From: Stomorhina lunata
Lineage: Eukaryota > Arthropoda > Insecta > Diptera > Rhiniidae
DNA: 64,000 bases
Reading direction: 5' to 3'
Assembly (NCBI GenBank): GCA_933228675.1
Contig: OW121743.1
Coordinates: forward strand, 18,160,584-18,224,583
A program made the translations under genes and the position numbers. A model generated the notes under the pieces. That model was not told where the DNA came from, made no database searches, and worked only from the letters and a program-made list of their open reading frames with translations. Shown one piece after another: positions 21,290 to 33,431 of this stretch. Position 1 is the first letter of the stretch; each line of letters begins with the position of its first letter.

Positions 21290-24200
21290 ATTTAAGAATA
21301 AAAGCTCGCTCCTAACGGTAATTAGAGCTTTATCCTACAGCTTTTTGCTAAAATAAGAGCTTTTGCCAAAGTTATGACTAGAGTTAAAACAAAGGTTTTC
21401 ACTTTTTCTAAAGCTTTTCTATAGCTTTTATTAAAGCTATGATAAGCTTTTTAGCCAACAATTATGAAATCGCCCGATATTAAAAGTTGATTACTACATT
21501 TATATCTAGATCATTGGCAATTTTTATGACAATATATTTTTTTCTTGAGATTATGGCCAGAAAAGTGAAAAAACTTTAGTAAAGCTCTGTCTTTAACGAT
21601 AATTTGAAGTTTATCCTACAGCTTTTTGTTAAAATAAAAGCTTATGCCAAAGCTATGACTAGAGTTAAAACAAAGGTTTTGACTTTTTCTAAAGCTTTTC
21701 TATAGCTTTTATTAAAGCTATGATAAGCTTTTTAGCTAACAACTATGAAATCGCCTGATATTTTTAACTAGGTCATCGACAATTTTTATTACAAGAGATT
21801 TTTTGCTTGAGATTATAACCAGAATAATGAGAAAACTTGAGTTAAGCTCTGTCTTTAACGATAATTAGAGCTTTGTCCTAGAGCTTTTTGTTAAAATAAA
21901 AGCTTCTGCCAAAGCAATGACTAGAGTTAAAACAAAGGTTTCGACTTTTTTTAAAGCTTTTCTATAGCTTTTATTAAAGCTATGATAAGCTTTTAAGCTA
22001 ACAATTGTGAAATCGGCCGATATTTATAACTAGATCATCGAAAATTTTTATGCCAAGAGATTTTTTCTTGAGATTATGACCAGAATAATGAGATATATTT
22101 TGTCAAGTTTTGTCTTTAACGATAAAAAGAGCTTTATCCTACTGCTTTTTACTTAAATAAGAGCTTTTGCCAAAGCTATGACTAGAGTTAAAACAAAGGT
22201 TTTGACTTTTTCTAAAGATTTTCTATAGCTTTTATTAAAGTTATGATAAGCTTTTAAGCTAACAATTATGAAATGACCCGATATTAAAAGTTCATTACCA
22301 TATTTATAACCAGATCATTGGCATGTTTTTTGACTAAAGATGTTTTCCTCGAAATTATAACTAGAATAATAAGAAAACTTTAGTTAACCTCAGTCTTTAA
22401 CGGTAATTAGAGCTTTATCCTATAGCTTTTTTTCTAAAATAAGAGCTTTTGCCAAAGCTATGACTAGAGTTAAAACAAAGGTTTTGACTTTTTCTAAAGC
22501 TTTTCTATAGCTTTTATTAAAGTTATGATAAGCTTTTAAGCTAACAATTATGAAATGACCCGATATTAAAAGTTCATTACCATATTTATAACCAGATCAT
22601 TGGCATGTTTTTTGACTAAAGATGTTTTCCTCGAAATTATAACCAGAATAATAAGAAAACTTTAGTTAACCTCAGTCTTTAACGGTAATTAGAGCTTTAT
22701 CCTATAGCTTTTTTTTCTAAAATAAGACTTTTGCCAAAGCTATGACTAGAGTTAAAACAAAGGTTTCGACTTTTTCTGAAGGTTTTCTATAGCTTTTATT
22801 AAAGTTATGATAAGCTTTTAAGCTAACAATTATGAAATGACCCGATATTAAAAGTTCATTACCATATTTATAACCAGATCATTGGCATGTTTTTTGACCA
22901 AAGATGTTTTCCTCGAAATTATAACCAGAATAATAAGAAAACTTTAGTTAACCTCAGTCTTTAACGGTAATTAGAGCTTTATCCTATAGCTTTTTTTCTA
23001 AAATAAGAGCTTTTGCCAAAGCTATGACTAGAGTTAAAACAAAGGTTTCGACTTTTTCTGAAGGTTTTCTATAGCTTTTATTAAAGTTATGATAAGCTTT
23101 TAAGCTAACAATTATGAAATGACCCGATATTAAAAGTTCATTACCATATTTATAACCAGATCATTGGCATGTTTTTTGACTAAAGATGTCTTCCTCGAAA
23201 TTATAACCAGAATATTAAGAAAACTTTAGTTAATCTCAGTCTTTAACGATAATTAGAGCTTTATCCTATAGCTTTTTCCTAAAATAAGAGCTTTTTCCAA
23301 AGTTATGACTAGAGCTAAAACAAAGGTTTTGACTTTTTCTAAAGCTTTTCTATAGCTTTTATTAAAGTTATGATAAGCTTTTAAGCTAACAATTATGAAA
23401 TGACCCGATATTAAAAGTTCATTACCATATTTATAACCAGATCATTGGCATGTTTTTTGACTAAAGACGTTTTCCTCGAAATTATAACCAGAATAATAAG
23501 AAAACTTTAGTTAACCTCAGTCTTTTACGGTAATTAGAGCTTTATCCTATAGCTTTTTTTTCTAAAATAAGAGCTTTTGCCAAAGCTATGACTAGAGTTA
23601 AAACAAAGGTTTCGACTTTTTCTGAAGGTTTTCTATAGTTTTTATTAAAGTTATGATAAGCTTTTAAGCTAACAATTATGAAATGACCCGATATTAAAAG
23701 TTCATTACCATATTTATAACCAGATCATTGACATGTTTTTTGACTAAAGACGTTTTCCTCGAAATTATAACCAGAATAATAAGAAAACTTTAGTTAACCT
23801 CAGTCTTTAACGGTAATTAGAGCTTTATCCTATAGCTTTTTTTTAAATAAGAGCTTTTGCCAAAGCTATGACTAGAGTTAAAACAAAGGTTTCGACTTTT
23901 TCTATAGGTTTTCTATAGCTTTTATTAAAGCTATGATAAGCTTTTAAGCTAACAATTATGAAATCGCCTGATAATAAAAGTTCATAACTATATTTACAAC
24001 CATATCATTGGCATGTTTTGAGACTAAAGATATTTTTCTCGAAATTATAACCAGAATAAGAAGAAAACTTTAGTTAATCTCAGTCTTTAACGATAATTAG
24101 AGCTTTATCCTATAGCTTTTTCCTAAAATAAGAGCTTTTTCCAAAGTTATGACTAGAGTTAAAACAAAGGTATCGATTTTTCCTAGAGCGTTTCTATAGC

Positions 24201-24760
24201 TTTTATTAAAGCTATGATAAGCTTTTTAGCTAACAACTATGAAATCGCCCGATATTTTTAACTAGATCATCGACAATTTTTATGACAAGAGATTTTTTGC
24301 TTGAGATTATGACCAGAATATTGATAAAACTTTAGTTAGCCTCAGTCTTTAACGATAATTAAAGCTTTACCCTACAGCTTTTTGCTAAAATAAAAGCTTC
24401 TGCCAAAGCAATGACTAGAGTTAAAACAAAGGTTTCGACTTTTTCTAAAGGCTTTCTATAGCTTTTATTAAAGCTATGATAAGCTTTTAAGCTAAAAATT
24501 ATTAAATCGCTTGATGTTAAAAGTTTATTTCTACATTTATAACTAGATCATCGGCAATTTTTATGACAAGAGATTTTTTCTTGAGATAATAACCAGAACA
24601 ACAAGAAAACTTTAGTAAAGCTCTGTCTTTAATGAAAATTAGAGCTTTATCCTACAGTTTTTGGCTAAAATAAAAGCTTTTGCCAAAGCTATGACTAGAG
24701 TTTAAACAAAAGCTTCGACTAAAACTATTTAAAGTAGCTAAAGCTTCGATCTGAACTTTA
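21290..24760. repeat. ~282-bp tandem repeat, about 12 units
   Basis: A landmark in each unit (AAATGACCCGATATT or a CGCCCGATATT variant) falls near 21470, 21750, 22012, 22275, 22557, 22839, 23121, 23402, 23685, 23960, 24242 and 24505. The spacing in the middle six is 281-283 bases and more variable at the edges. Each unit contains GCCAAAGCTATGACTAGAG, TTTTCTATAGCTTTTATTAA and AAGCTTTTAAGCTAACAATT. Inner copies are nearly identical and outer copies diverged. Unit length exceeds the insect nucleosome repeat, and no coding potential is seen. Confidence 0.92.
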
Positions 24761-25949
24761 TATCGAGCTTTCTTAAGATTCCATATTACAGTTATGACCG
24801 AAACTATGAAATGGTTTTTGTCTTCACTAAAGCTTTTTCTGCGAACCCTAATTTTTTTACTTTAAACATTCAACCACAGTTTTTAGTCTGATGATGAGCA
24901 TGAAACTTTTATTTGTTTAAAAAATATACTGTACCTAAGAATATAATGGTTATTAGTTTTACTTTTCCTATATATGGTTAACTGAAATGTAAAAGGGCAT
25001 AACAAACATAAATTTATTTCATTTTTATAATGTTCTTGATTGAAAAATGTATGTCCTTAAATATGTAAAAACATCGATGTCGAGTTTTTATTTACTTTGC
25101 GCTGTTTTGCATTTCAGGTAACGTTATACTCGTTATTCGAAACCACATCTATAAAACCCATAAACCAAACACATGCAGACTTTGTGCATAAACTTTTACT
25201 TTCACCTTTAACTTTTTCCGGGACTTTCAGTTTTATCTGCTCAAACAAAAAGTAGAAAAATGTATATATAAGATATACAAATATTTATATGTTTCTATAA
25301 TAAATTCTTGACACGTTTTAAATTCATGGATAATTTTTTTATGAAAAATTTTTACAATTTCCTTTTTTTTTTGAAGGATATAAAAAATGTATAGAAATTT
25401 GTTAAAAACGATTTTAGAGCAAAATTTGTCATCTTCTAATGAAGTTTCGTTTTTATGCTAAAATAAAAGCATTTTTACTTTTTCCTAGATTAATCATATT
25501 TTCTAACGAGACTTCAAAGTCTTTCCTGGTTTCCGGTATTTAAGGATTTTTTTGTGTAAATTTTCTTTGTGAATTTTTAATATTTTTGTTTGAAAAAAAA
25601 TAAGTGTCTGCTTTTCGTTTTTCGTCCCAAAAATTAAAGATTATCACACCTTTTTACATTTTTAAAAAGTTTTTTTTTTTCAGAGGTTTTCGTTTTGCTT
25701 TGGGGAGGTTTTAATGTTTAATAAACAAATTTTGTTAAACGAGTTTCTACCCTTGAGGTCAAAAAACAAAGTTTTTTGATTTTATTTTTCATATTATTTA
25801 CGCTAATTTATAATTACAGCCAAATAAATCTTTTATGGAACATTAACAAAGAGACAACATAATCATCATTATCTAGCAGAGACCAGGGGAGTGAAAGGTT
25901 AAGTTCAAAATCAATAAAAACCAAAAGGGCCTTTTAAGGAATAAGTATA
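24761..25949. other. AT-rich non-coding DNA
   Basis: No reading frame, RNA gene or inverted terminus is supported. Long T runs are frequent. Confidence 0.45.
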
Positions 25950-27950
25950 AAAGAAACTCACCACTGAAAAAATTTAACATTTTTAGTAGAATTATAACAT
26001 ATATCAAAATGACTACAAAAAATATTCAAAACAAATTAAGTAACTTTAAAGAAAAAGAAACTCACCACACTAAAAATTTTCAAAATTCATAAACAATCTA
26101 TGATATTTGCACTACAAATGAATTTTTTTGATCAAATACCATAAACAAATGAAATTTATATGAAAAATTCTATTAATTAAACAAAAGATTAACTCAGTTC
26201 AATGAAAATAAAATTCACCACTCTCAAAAAGAACATGAATTTTACCTGAATTTATTAGATTTTTGTCAAAAAAGTACTTTTTAAGTGAATTTAGTCGAAA
26301 ATATTGTAATTTTTCATAGTAGTTTAACTCACCTCTATAAAAAAGAAATTCACCACACTTAAAATTTCATAAATTCCTTATAAATTTAACTTTTTCTTGA
26401 GTTTGGCTTATGAAATGCTTTCAGAAATTAATATATTTCATAATATCTTTACATTCTAATATAGCAAAGAAACTCACCACTCTAAAAATTTTAAATAAAT
26501 TTACTTTATTTTCACTACTTATTAAATATTTGGATAAAATCTCTTACAAACTGAAATTGATAAGAAAAATTTTATAAATTAGATATAATTCAAACTCAAC
26601 TCTATAAAAATGAAATTCACCACACTAAAAAAAGACAAGATTTCGACATAAATTTACCTGATTTGGTCACTAATATAGATTTTTAATCAATAACTAAATT
26701 CACCACACCTTGATGTTTTTAAATGTATCACTTTATTGACATAAATACTCTAAAATTTAAAAATATTATTAGTAATTCATTATTTAATATCATAAAGTCT
26801 ATTTTTTTGTATAACAAAAACTCACCACCAAGAAAAATGAACTCACCACACCTTAAATTTTATGAAATTATAATTTTTTTCACATGATTCAGCCAAATTT
26901 ATAGAATATAACTAAAAGTTTATTATATTATATCATAAAAGTAGATTTTTGTGTATAATAAAACTCAACACTAAGAAAAATAAATTCACCACACCTTGAA
27001 CTTTATTAATTTATCATTTTGTTGACATAAATAAACTAAAATTAAAGAATATTTTTAGTAATTCATTAGTTTATACCATAATAGTCTATTTTTTTATGAT
27101 AAAAACTCACCACTAAGAAAAATAAATTTAGCATATCTAGAACTTAATGAATTTATGATGTTATTAATATTAATAAAGCAAAATTTAAGAATATTATGTA
27201 TTAGTAATTCATTATTTTATATCATAAAAGTCAATTTTTTGTATGACTAAAACTCACCACTTAAAAAATAAATTCCCCATATCTGGAATTTTATGATCTC
27301 AACATTTGGTTAACATTAATAAATAAAAATTTAAGAATATTACTAATAATTCATTATTTTATATTATAAAAGTCAATTTTTTTGTATATGATTAAAACTC
27401 ACCACTAAGAAAAATATTTTACCTTAAGTTTCCTAAACTTTAATTGAAGTCATCATTTTTTTACAATTATATGTAAATTTTATGAAATATCTTATAAGAT
27501 GGGGTTTTTGATTTATGATAAAAACTCACCACTAGGAAAAATAAATTCACCACACCTTAAATTTAATAAATTGTTCATATTATTCACCTAAATAAGCTAA
27601 ATTTTTAGAATATAGCTAGAATTTTATTATTTTATGTCAAAAAAATAAATTTTCTGCACATAACTAAAACTCACCACTAAGAAAAATAAATTCACCACAC
27701 CCTATTATTAATCAATTTTCCACTTTATTAACATAAAAAGCAACATTTTTAGAATAAAGCTAGAATTTTATTATTTTATGTCAATAAAGTCAATTTTCTG
27801 TACATGATTATAACTCACCACTAAGAAAAGTAAATTCACCACACCTAAAATTTTTTTTTTTAATTTATCATTTTATTCACACAAATTGGCTAAATTTATA
27901 AAATATCGTTAGAAATTCGTTATTTGGCATAATTTTCTTCAGATTTTTTT
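25950..27950. repeat. Degenerate ~135-bp tandem repeat carrying paired CTCACCAC / TTCACCAC motifs
   Basis: AACTCACCACTAAGAAAAAT followed shortly by AAATTCACCACACC recurs roughly every 110-150 bases (near 25959, 26050, 26213, 26327, 26470, 26600, 26697, 26820, 26950, 27105, 27253, 27397, 27525, 27667 and 27813). Between them lie variable AT-rich spacers, often with TCATTATTTTATATCATAAA. The motif pair is better conserved than the spacers. No coding potential is seen. Confidence 0.85.
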
Positions 27951-29799
27951 CTTATGGAATTTAGGTCAAAAAAATCGATTTAAATACAGGAACAAAGCCT
28001 CACTCTCTCTTTAACAATTTGAAATCCTTTTATTGGATTTAAATAAAAATCAAGTTCAAACATAAGATTTTGTTTTCTAAAATCTTGGAAGTTTAACCCT
28101 TCAACCTCCTTAAAGTATGCAACAAAATTTCCAAAATCCCTCTATGACCCAAATTTGTTAAGAAAAATCAAATCGAATACACGAGTAAGGCCTTACTCGA
28201 AACAATTTTGCCTCTTTTTACAAATTTTATAATTTCCTTATTCATTTTTTTTGGCTTTAAAGCAAAATTTCATGCTTCTAATATCAAAATATTTGGTGAT
28301 GATACCTTTACGGCCAACATCATTAACAACTTTGGCCATAAACAATATTTATAAACCGTAACATCCTGCTAAAAGGAAATTATCAGCCACCTCAAGCCAG
28401 TTTTCATAACTTTCTAACTAATTTCTTTTGAAGGCTACAGGATTTGTGTTAGAGAAGGGGGGAGTATATTGTCATTTGCCAGGGGAATTGAAAGACAATA
28501 ACTTGAAAAGATTTAAGGAGATAGAAAGCCAATTAAATTTTACTTTTTGTAGAATTATAAAGATTTGGGGAATCCAAATTTATATAAAGGAGAGGAAGTT
28601 GTATCATATTTTTCTTACTCCTAAAATTATGTTTTAGTTTTTATTTTGAGTATAATTAAGGACTTTAAACTGATTTTGAGGTTTTATTTTAGAATTAAAA
28701 TTGTTTAAAATGTTAAACAAACTTTTTTATACTAAACTTTTGTTATTATACTTTGTCATTCCAAGAGATTGCTAAGATTTTTAATTAAAAATTAGCCAAT
28801 TTCTAATGACAATCTTATGACTTTTATTATTAATATTTTTTCATATTTTTACTTTCTCTTGCCTTTTTTCCTGGAAAACTTTTCAGCTTTCTTTTCTTTA
28901 TACTTTTTTACAATTTTCCTCTAAAAGCCACCTAAATGCCAGATTAAAAACCGTAAATAACAATGACACTCAACAATGTTATTTTACTTGTAAAAATTAT
29001 TCTGCGTTTTCACCACTTTTTGCTTCTTCTTCTTCAGCAAAATCATAGAAAAGAAATTTTTATTATCGAACTGACAAGCAGCAAAAAAAATGCACAACTG
29101 TTAGAAAAAAAAACTTTTAAAGCGTAAAAACTTCTAACACTTTTTTGCTCCAACTCTGTTTCTATTAAATATTATGGCCTCCCTAAAGTATGCTTCAGAA
29201 ATAAAATCTCTTAAAAACCTGGGGAAATATTTAACCGCCTTTTTTCTATGTGTAGGTAAGTGTGACTAGGAATGTAATATTTACAATTCTTGACTCCGAA
29301 ACAATGGCCTGGCACTTACAATTTTTCTCGGTGACAATTTTCACGGCTTTCATGCTAGACTAGGCGTCAAACAAATAAATGTAACAAAAGATGATGGCGT
29401 TGAAAAAAAAAATTGCCTTAAACTCCTTAAGGTATGCCAGCAAAATTGTGCAAAAAAAAAAAACTAGGCACAGACAAGCAGCCAGGAATTTAGGCATTGA
29501 AGTGTGATCTTTAAAGAATGTCGGGCTTTATGTTTGAACCTTAAACAAAGAATAGAAAAAAATATTAGTTAAATAAAATGAAACAAGTAATAAAGTTAAA
29601 TTTAATCTCGGTCATGTAGGGCCATATGATACCATATACCACTGATATTATATCGATTAATAACTTAAATTCTCAAGTTTTTTATAGACATACATAATCA
29701 TCAGTTGATGTTAGGAAAAACATTTTTTGGTATAAAATGAATTCAATAAAATATAAAGCCGTTTTATTTTTTTTCATACTAAGTCTTCCCCAAAAATAT
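27951..29799. other. AT-rich non-coding DNA
   Basis: No gene is supported; a 69-residue frame at 28428-28637 lacks a recognised domain. The CCTTAAAGTATGC motif (reverse orientation) occurs near 28108, 29181 and 29424. Confidence 0.45.
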
Positions 29800-32290
29800 G
29801 TGGTCTTTTTTAAATTTTAAAAAGAAACTCAAGCACATTTTTGGTAAATATTGCAAAATGTGGCACATTTTTAATGTTTTGTTAAATTGGTCTAAAAAGA
29901 TTTTGCTTTGGAATGCAAATGAAAGTTTTTTTCAACCTAACCTCAAAATTTGAAAATTTAATTTCAGAGTTTTTAGAAATATAAATCATCTCAATTGAGT
30001 AATAAATAACATTAAAAACAGAAAACAAATAAAAAACATAAAATTATATACTTTTTGATAAAATTAAACGCTTTTTTTCAATATAACCTCCAAATTAAAA
30101 AATATCAAAGATTTTAACAAATCATTAGTTTAAGTTAGGGAGAATATGTTTATGTATAAAATAAAATTAGTAAGTGTCATTAAGAAGAGTTTTTCCAAAA
30201 AAGTATTAACAACTTAAAAAAATTTCGAAAATTTTCAATTTAACCTAAAAAATCGGTTTACTTTTTCAAATTTTAAACAGAAACTGAATCACTTTTTCCT
30301 AAAAATAATAAAATCTTAAAATTTTTCTATCTATTTTTTAATTAGTATAAAAATTTTGTGCATTATAATGCAAATGAAAATTTTTTTCAACCTAACCTCA
30401 AAAATTGAAAATTTAATTTCAAAGTTTTTATCAATAAAAATCATTAATTGAAGTAAGAAATAACATAAATAGCAGAAAATAATTAAATTCACAATCAAAC
30501 TATAAACTTTTTGACAAAATTTTAAGCCAATTTTTCAAAAATATTTTTTTTTGAGACTTAAAAAATCTGTTTATATTTTAAAATTTTGAGAAGATAGTAA
30601 ACATTTTTAAAGTAAATTTACCAAAATCTAATGTTATTTCAATAATATTTCAAATTAAAATCGAAATGTTTTGCATAGTAATGCAAATGAAAGTTTTATT
30701 CAACCTAACCTCAAAACATAAAAATATTATTTGAAGGTTTTTGGCAATAAAAATCATTAATTCAAGTAAGAAATAAAATTTTAAGTAGAAAATAGTAAAA
30801 GTCACCATTAAATTATATACTTATTGACAAAATTAAAGACACTTTTAAAAAATTTTGAAATATAACCTAAAAAAAGCTTTTTTATTAGTTAGAAGCGGAT
30901 TCATTGTGTAAGCCAAGAATCTAAAAAAATCTGTTCCTATTTCTAAATATTTAAAAGAAACTGATAAAATTTTATTCACTTTTTAAGTTAGGACCTTAAT
31001 TTTTTGCATTTTCTTGCATATTTCTAGTTTTTTTTCAACATAACCTCAAAGTTTGAAAATTTGACTTTAGCTTTTTTGGTCTTAAAACAATTTATAAGGT
31101 TTGCAGTTCGAAATTGTAGTTTAAAATAATTATAATTAGAGTCAAATTAAAGCTTTTTAATGAGTTAGAAGGGGATACATTGTGGAAGCCTAGAATCTAA
31201 AAAATCTGTTTCCATTTCCAAATATTTAGGAGAAACTGATGAAATTTTTATCAAAAATACAAAAATATTTTTAAAGTTTAATCACTTTTTAAGTTAGGGC
31301 CTTAATTTTTTGCATTTTCTTGCATATTTCTAACTTTTTTCAACATAACCTCAAAGTTTGAAAATTTTATTTTAGCTTTTTTGACCTTAAAAACACTTCT
31401 TAAGGTTTGCAGTTCAAAATTGTAGTTCAAAATAATATAAATTAGTGTCAAATTAATGCTTTTTAATGACTTAGAAGGGAATTCATTGTGGAAGCCAAGA
31501 ATCTAAAAAAAACTGTTTTCATTTCCAAATATTTAAAAGAAACTGATGAAACTTTTAAGAAAAATACAAAAATATTTTTAAATTTAACTCACTTTTTAAG
31601 TTAGCGCCTTAACTTTTTGCATTTTCTTGCATATTTTAGGTTTTTTCAACATAACCTCAAATTTTAAAAAATTTATTTTAGCCTTTTTAACCTTAAAAAT
31701 CATTGTATGCTGTTAGCAAAAGGATTTGTAGTTCAAAGAAATATTAATTAGAGTCAAATTAAAACTTTTTAATTATTGTGGTAGCCATGAACCTAAAAAA
31801 TCTGTTTCCATTTTCAAATTAAAAAAAAAACTGAGGAAATGTTCATTATAAACACAAAAATACTTTGAAATTTTATTCACTTTTTAAGTTAGGGCCTTCA
31901 TTTATTGCCTTTTCTTGCAAATTTCAAGTTTTTTCAACATAACCTCAAATTTTGAAAATTTTATTTTAGCTTTTTTGGCCTTAAAAATCCTTTTTTGAGG
32001 TAAGCAAAAGCGTTTGTAGTTAAAAATAGTAATAATAAGTGTCAAATTATAGACTTTTAATTAGTTAAAAAGGTTTTTCATTGTGAAAGCCATGAACCTT
32101 AAAAATCGCTTTTCATTTCCAAATATTTAAAAGAAATTGATGCAACTTTTATGAAAAATGCAAAAATATTTTTAAATTTGAATCACTTTTTATTAGGGCC
32201 TTAACTTTTTGCCTATTTTTGCATATTTCTAGTTTTTTCAACATAACCTTAAATTTTAAAAATTTTATTTAATGAACTCTCAAACAAAGC
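29800..32290. repeat. Degenerate ~300-bp tandem repeat
   Basis: The phrase TTTTTCAACATAACCTCAAA (earlier copies CAACCTAACCTCAAA) recurs near 29930, 30390, 30700, 31030, 31340, 31645, 31935 and 32240. The interval is about 290-310 bases except for the first, which suggests a longer or deleted unit there. Each unit also contains TTGCATTTTCTTGCATATTT and ACTTTTTAAGTTAGGGCCTT. Copies on the right are more alike than those on the left. No coding potential is seen. Confidence 0.85.
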
Positions 32291-33251
32291 AACTAGATGC
32301 CCTTTCTTAAAACTAATCTTGTGTCATTACTAGTATCAGTATTTATAATAAGTAAAAAATGTCATGACTTTTGACATTTTCAAGATCCCTAACAAAAATG
32401 TTTGAACCATTTCATACCGTAATTATTTGACATTTTATACATATGTATGTATGTTATTGTGTTTTCACGCATACAACCTCAATTTTTTGCTTGTGAATAT
32501 AAAAGTGTATTTTAAACACCTTTATCCCTTCTAGACAAAAAAAACATGTTAACAATGAAACAAATTTGGTTTCATTGTATATTACCAACAGCCGAGAGAC
32601 AAGAGTAGAATAAGTATCAAAAGTGAAGCATACAAAAAGGCGAGGAAACAATGGTAAAACTTTAACGTTTGTAATTTCACGCGCGACTTATCCTTTGGGA
32701 ACGACAGGAACAACAAAAAAAAAAGTAATACTTTACATACATGAAATATTTTATAATGTTCACAATGTATAACAATGTAAAAAAAAAAATAGGGAAATGT
32801 CAATGTATGTATGTTTATTTGCGTGAGTATGTGTGTGTATGATTTGGAATAAAAGGTAATACAATATCTATTCCATTTCGTTCTGCTGTTATTTGGTCTG
32901 TTATGTATGTTATTTGTCTATTCGTCATGCTGGTGTGTGTTTTGAAATGAATGAGTGAATACATGTTTGACAGGATTCTTTGTTTTGTTGTTAAAAAGTT
33001 TTTACTCCCTGTCAGCATTTGGATGTTAATACTGTTGCCTATCTTTCAGGATGCTAAGTACTGTGAGCCCCTAAAACCACAAATCCGCTATGGGACCATG
33101 ATTGGAGTATTTTGAGATTCTAGAGCGTTTCAAAATAATGGGTGGTTAAATTGTAAGGGCCGATGTTGAATGTGAACCACACCTAAACGCCAAGTTTTTT
33201 TTCCAAATTTTATTTGACATTTCTCTATTTCAGACTTACTAAATTTGAACC
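32291..33251. other. Non-coding DNA upstream of the transposase fragment
   Basis: No gene is supported. A TATGTATGTATG stretch occurs near 32442-32455 and 32804-32815. The final ~200 bases (33055-33251) are less AT-rich and probably belong to the 5' end of the same element as the transposase fragment that follows, because TTTGACATTT just before the start also occurs upstream of the coding part of the mariner-like element at 50 kb. Confidence 0.4.
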
Positions 33252-33431
33252 ATGGAGAGATACACAATCCAACAACGTGTTAAAGTTATCCAGACTTATT
33301 GTGAAAATGGGCGTTCAAATCAAAATGCATATCGTGCACTTCGTGATTTTTTAAGTCAATTTGATCGTCCAAATGTGCGTACAATCGCAAAAATCGTGGA
33401 AAAATTCGAACAATCCGGGTCTGTAGAATAG
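33252..33431 (+). pseudogene. N-terminal fragment of a mariner-like transposase, truncated by a minisatellite
   Basis: ATG at 33252 opens a 59-residue frame starting MERYTIQQRVKVIQTY and containing NAYRALRDF and IAKIVEKFEQSGSV. This is the helix-turn-helix DNA-binding start (DUF4817-like) found on fly mariner-family transposases. In the family it would bind the terminal inverted repeats. The frame stops at TAG 33429-33431, and the bases from about 33427 are already part of the 21-bp minisatellite, so everything after the DNA-binding start, including the DDE domain, is missing. I could not recognise the rest of the transposase on the far side of the array (36173 on). Family identity is fairly sure; subfamily is not. 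A related, differently broken copy lies at 49876-50998. Confidence 0.8.

Noticed and set aside
28428..28637. 69-residue frame as a small gene
   Set aside because: No domain, no conserved motif and no neighbouring gene structure. Its length is not unusual for chance in this window.
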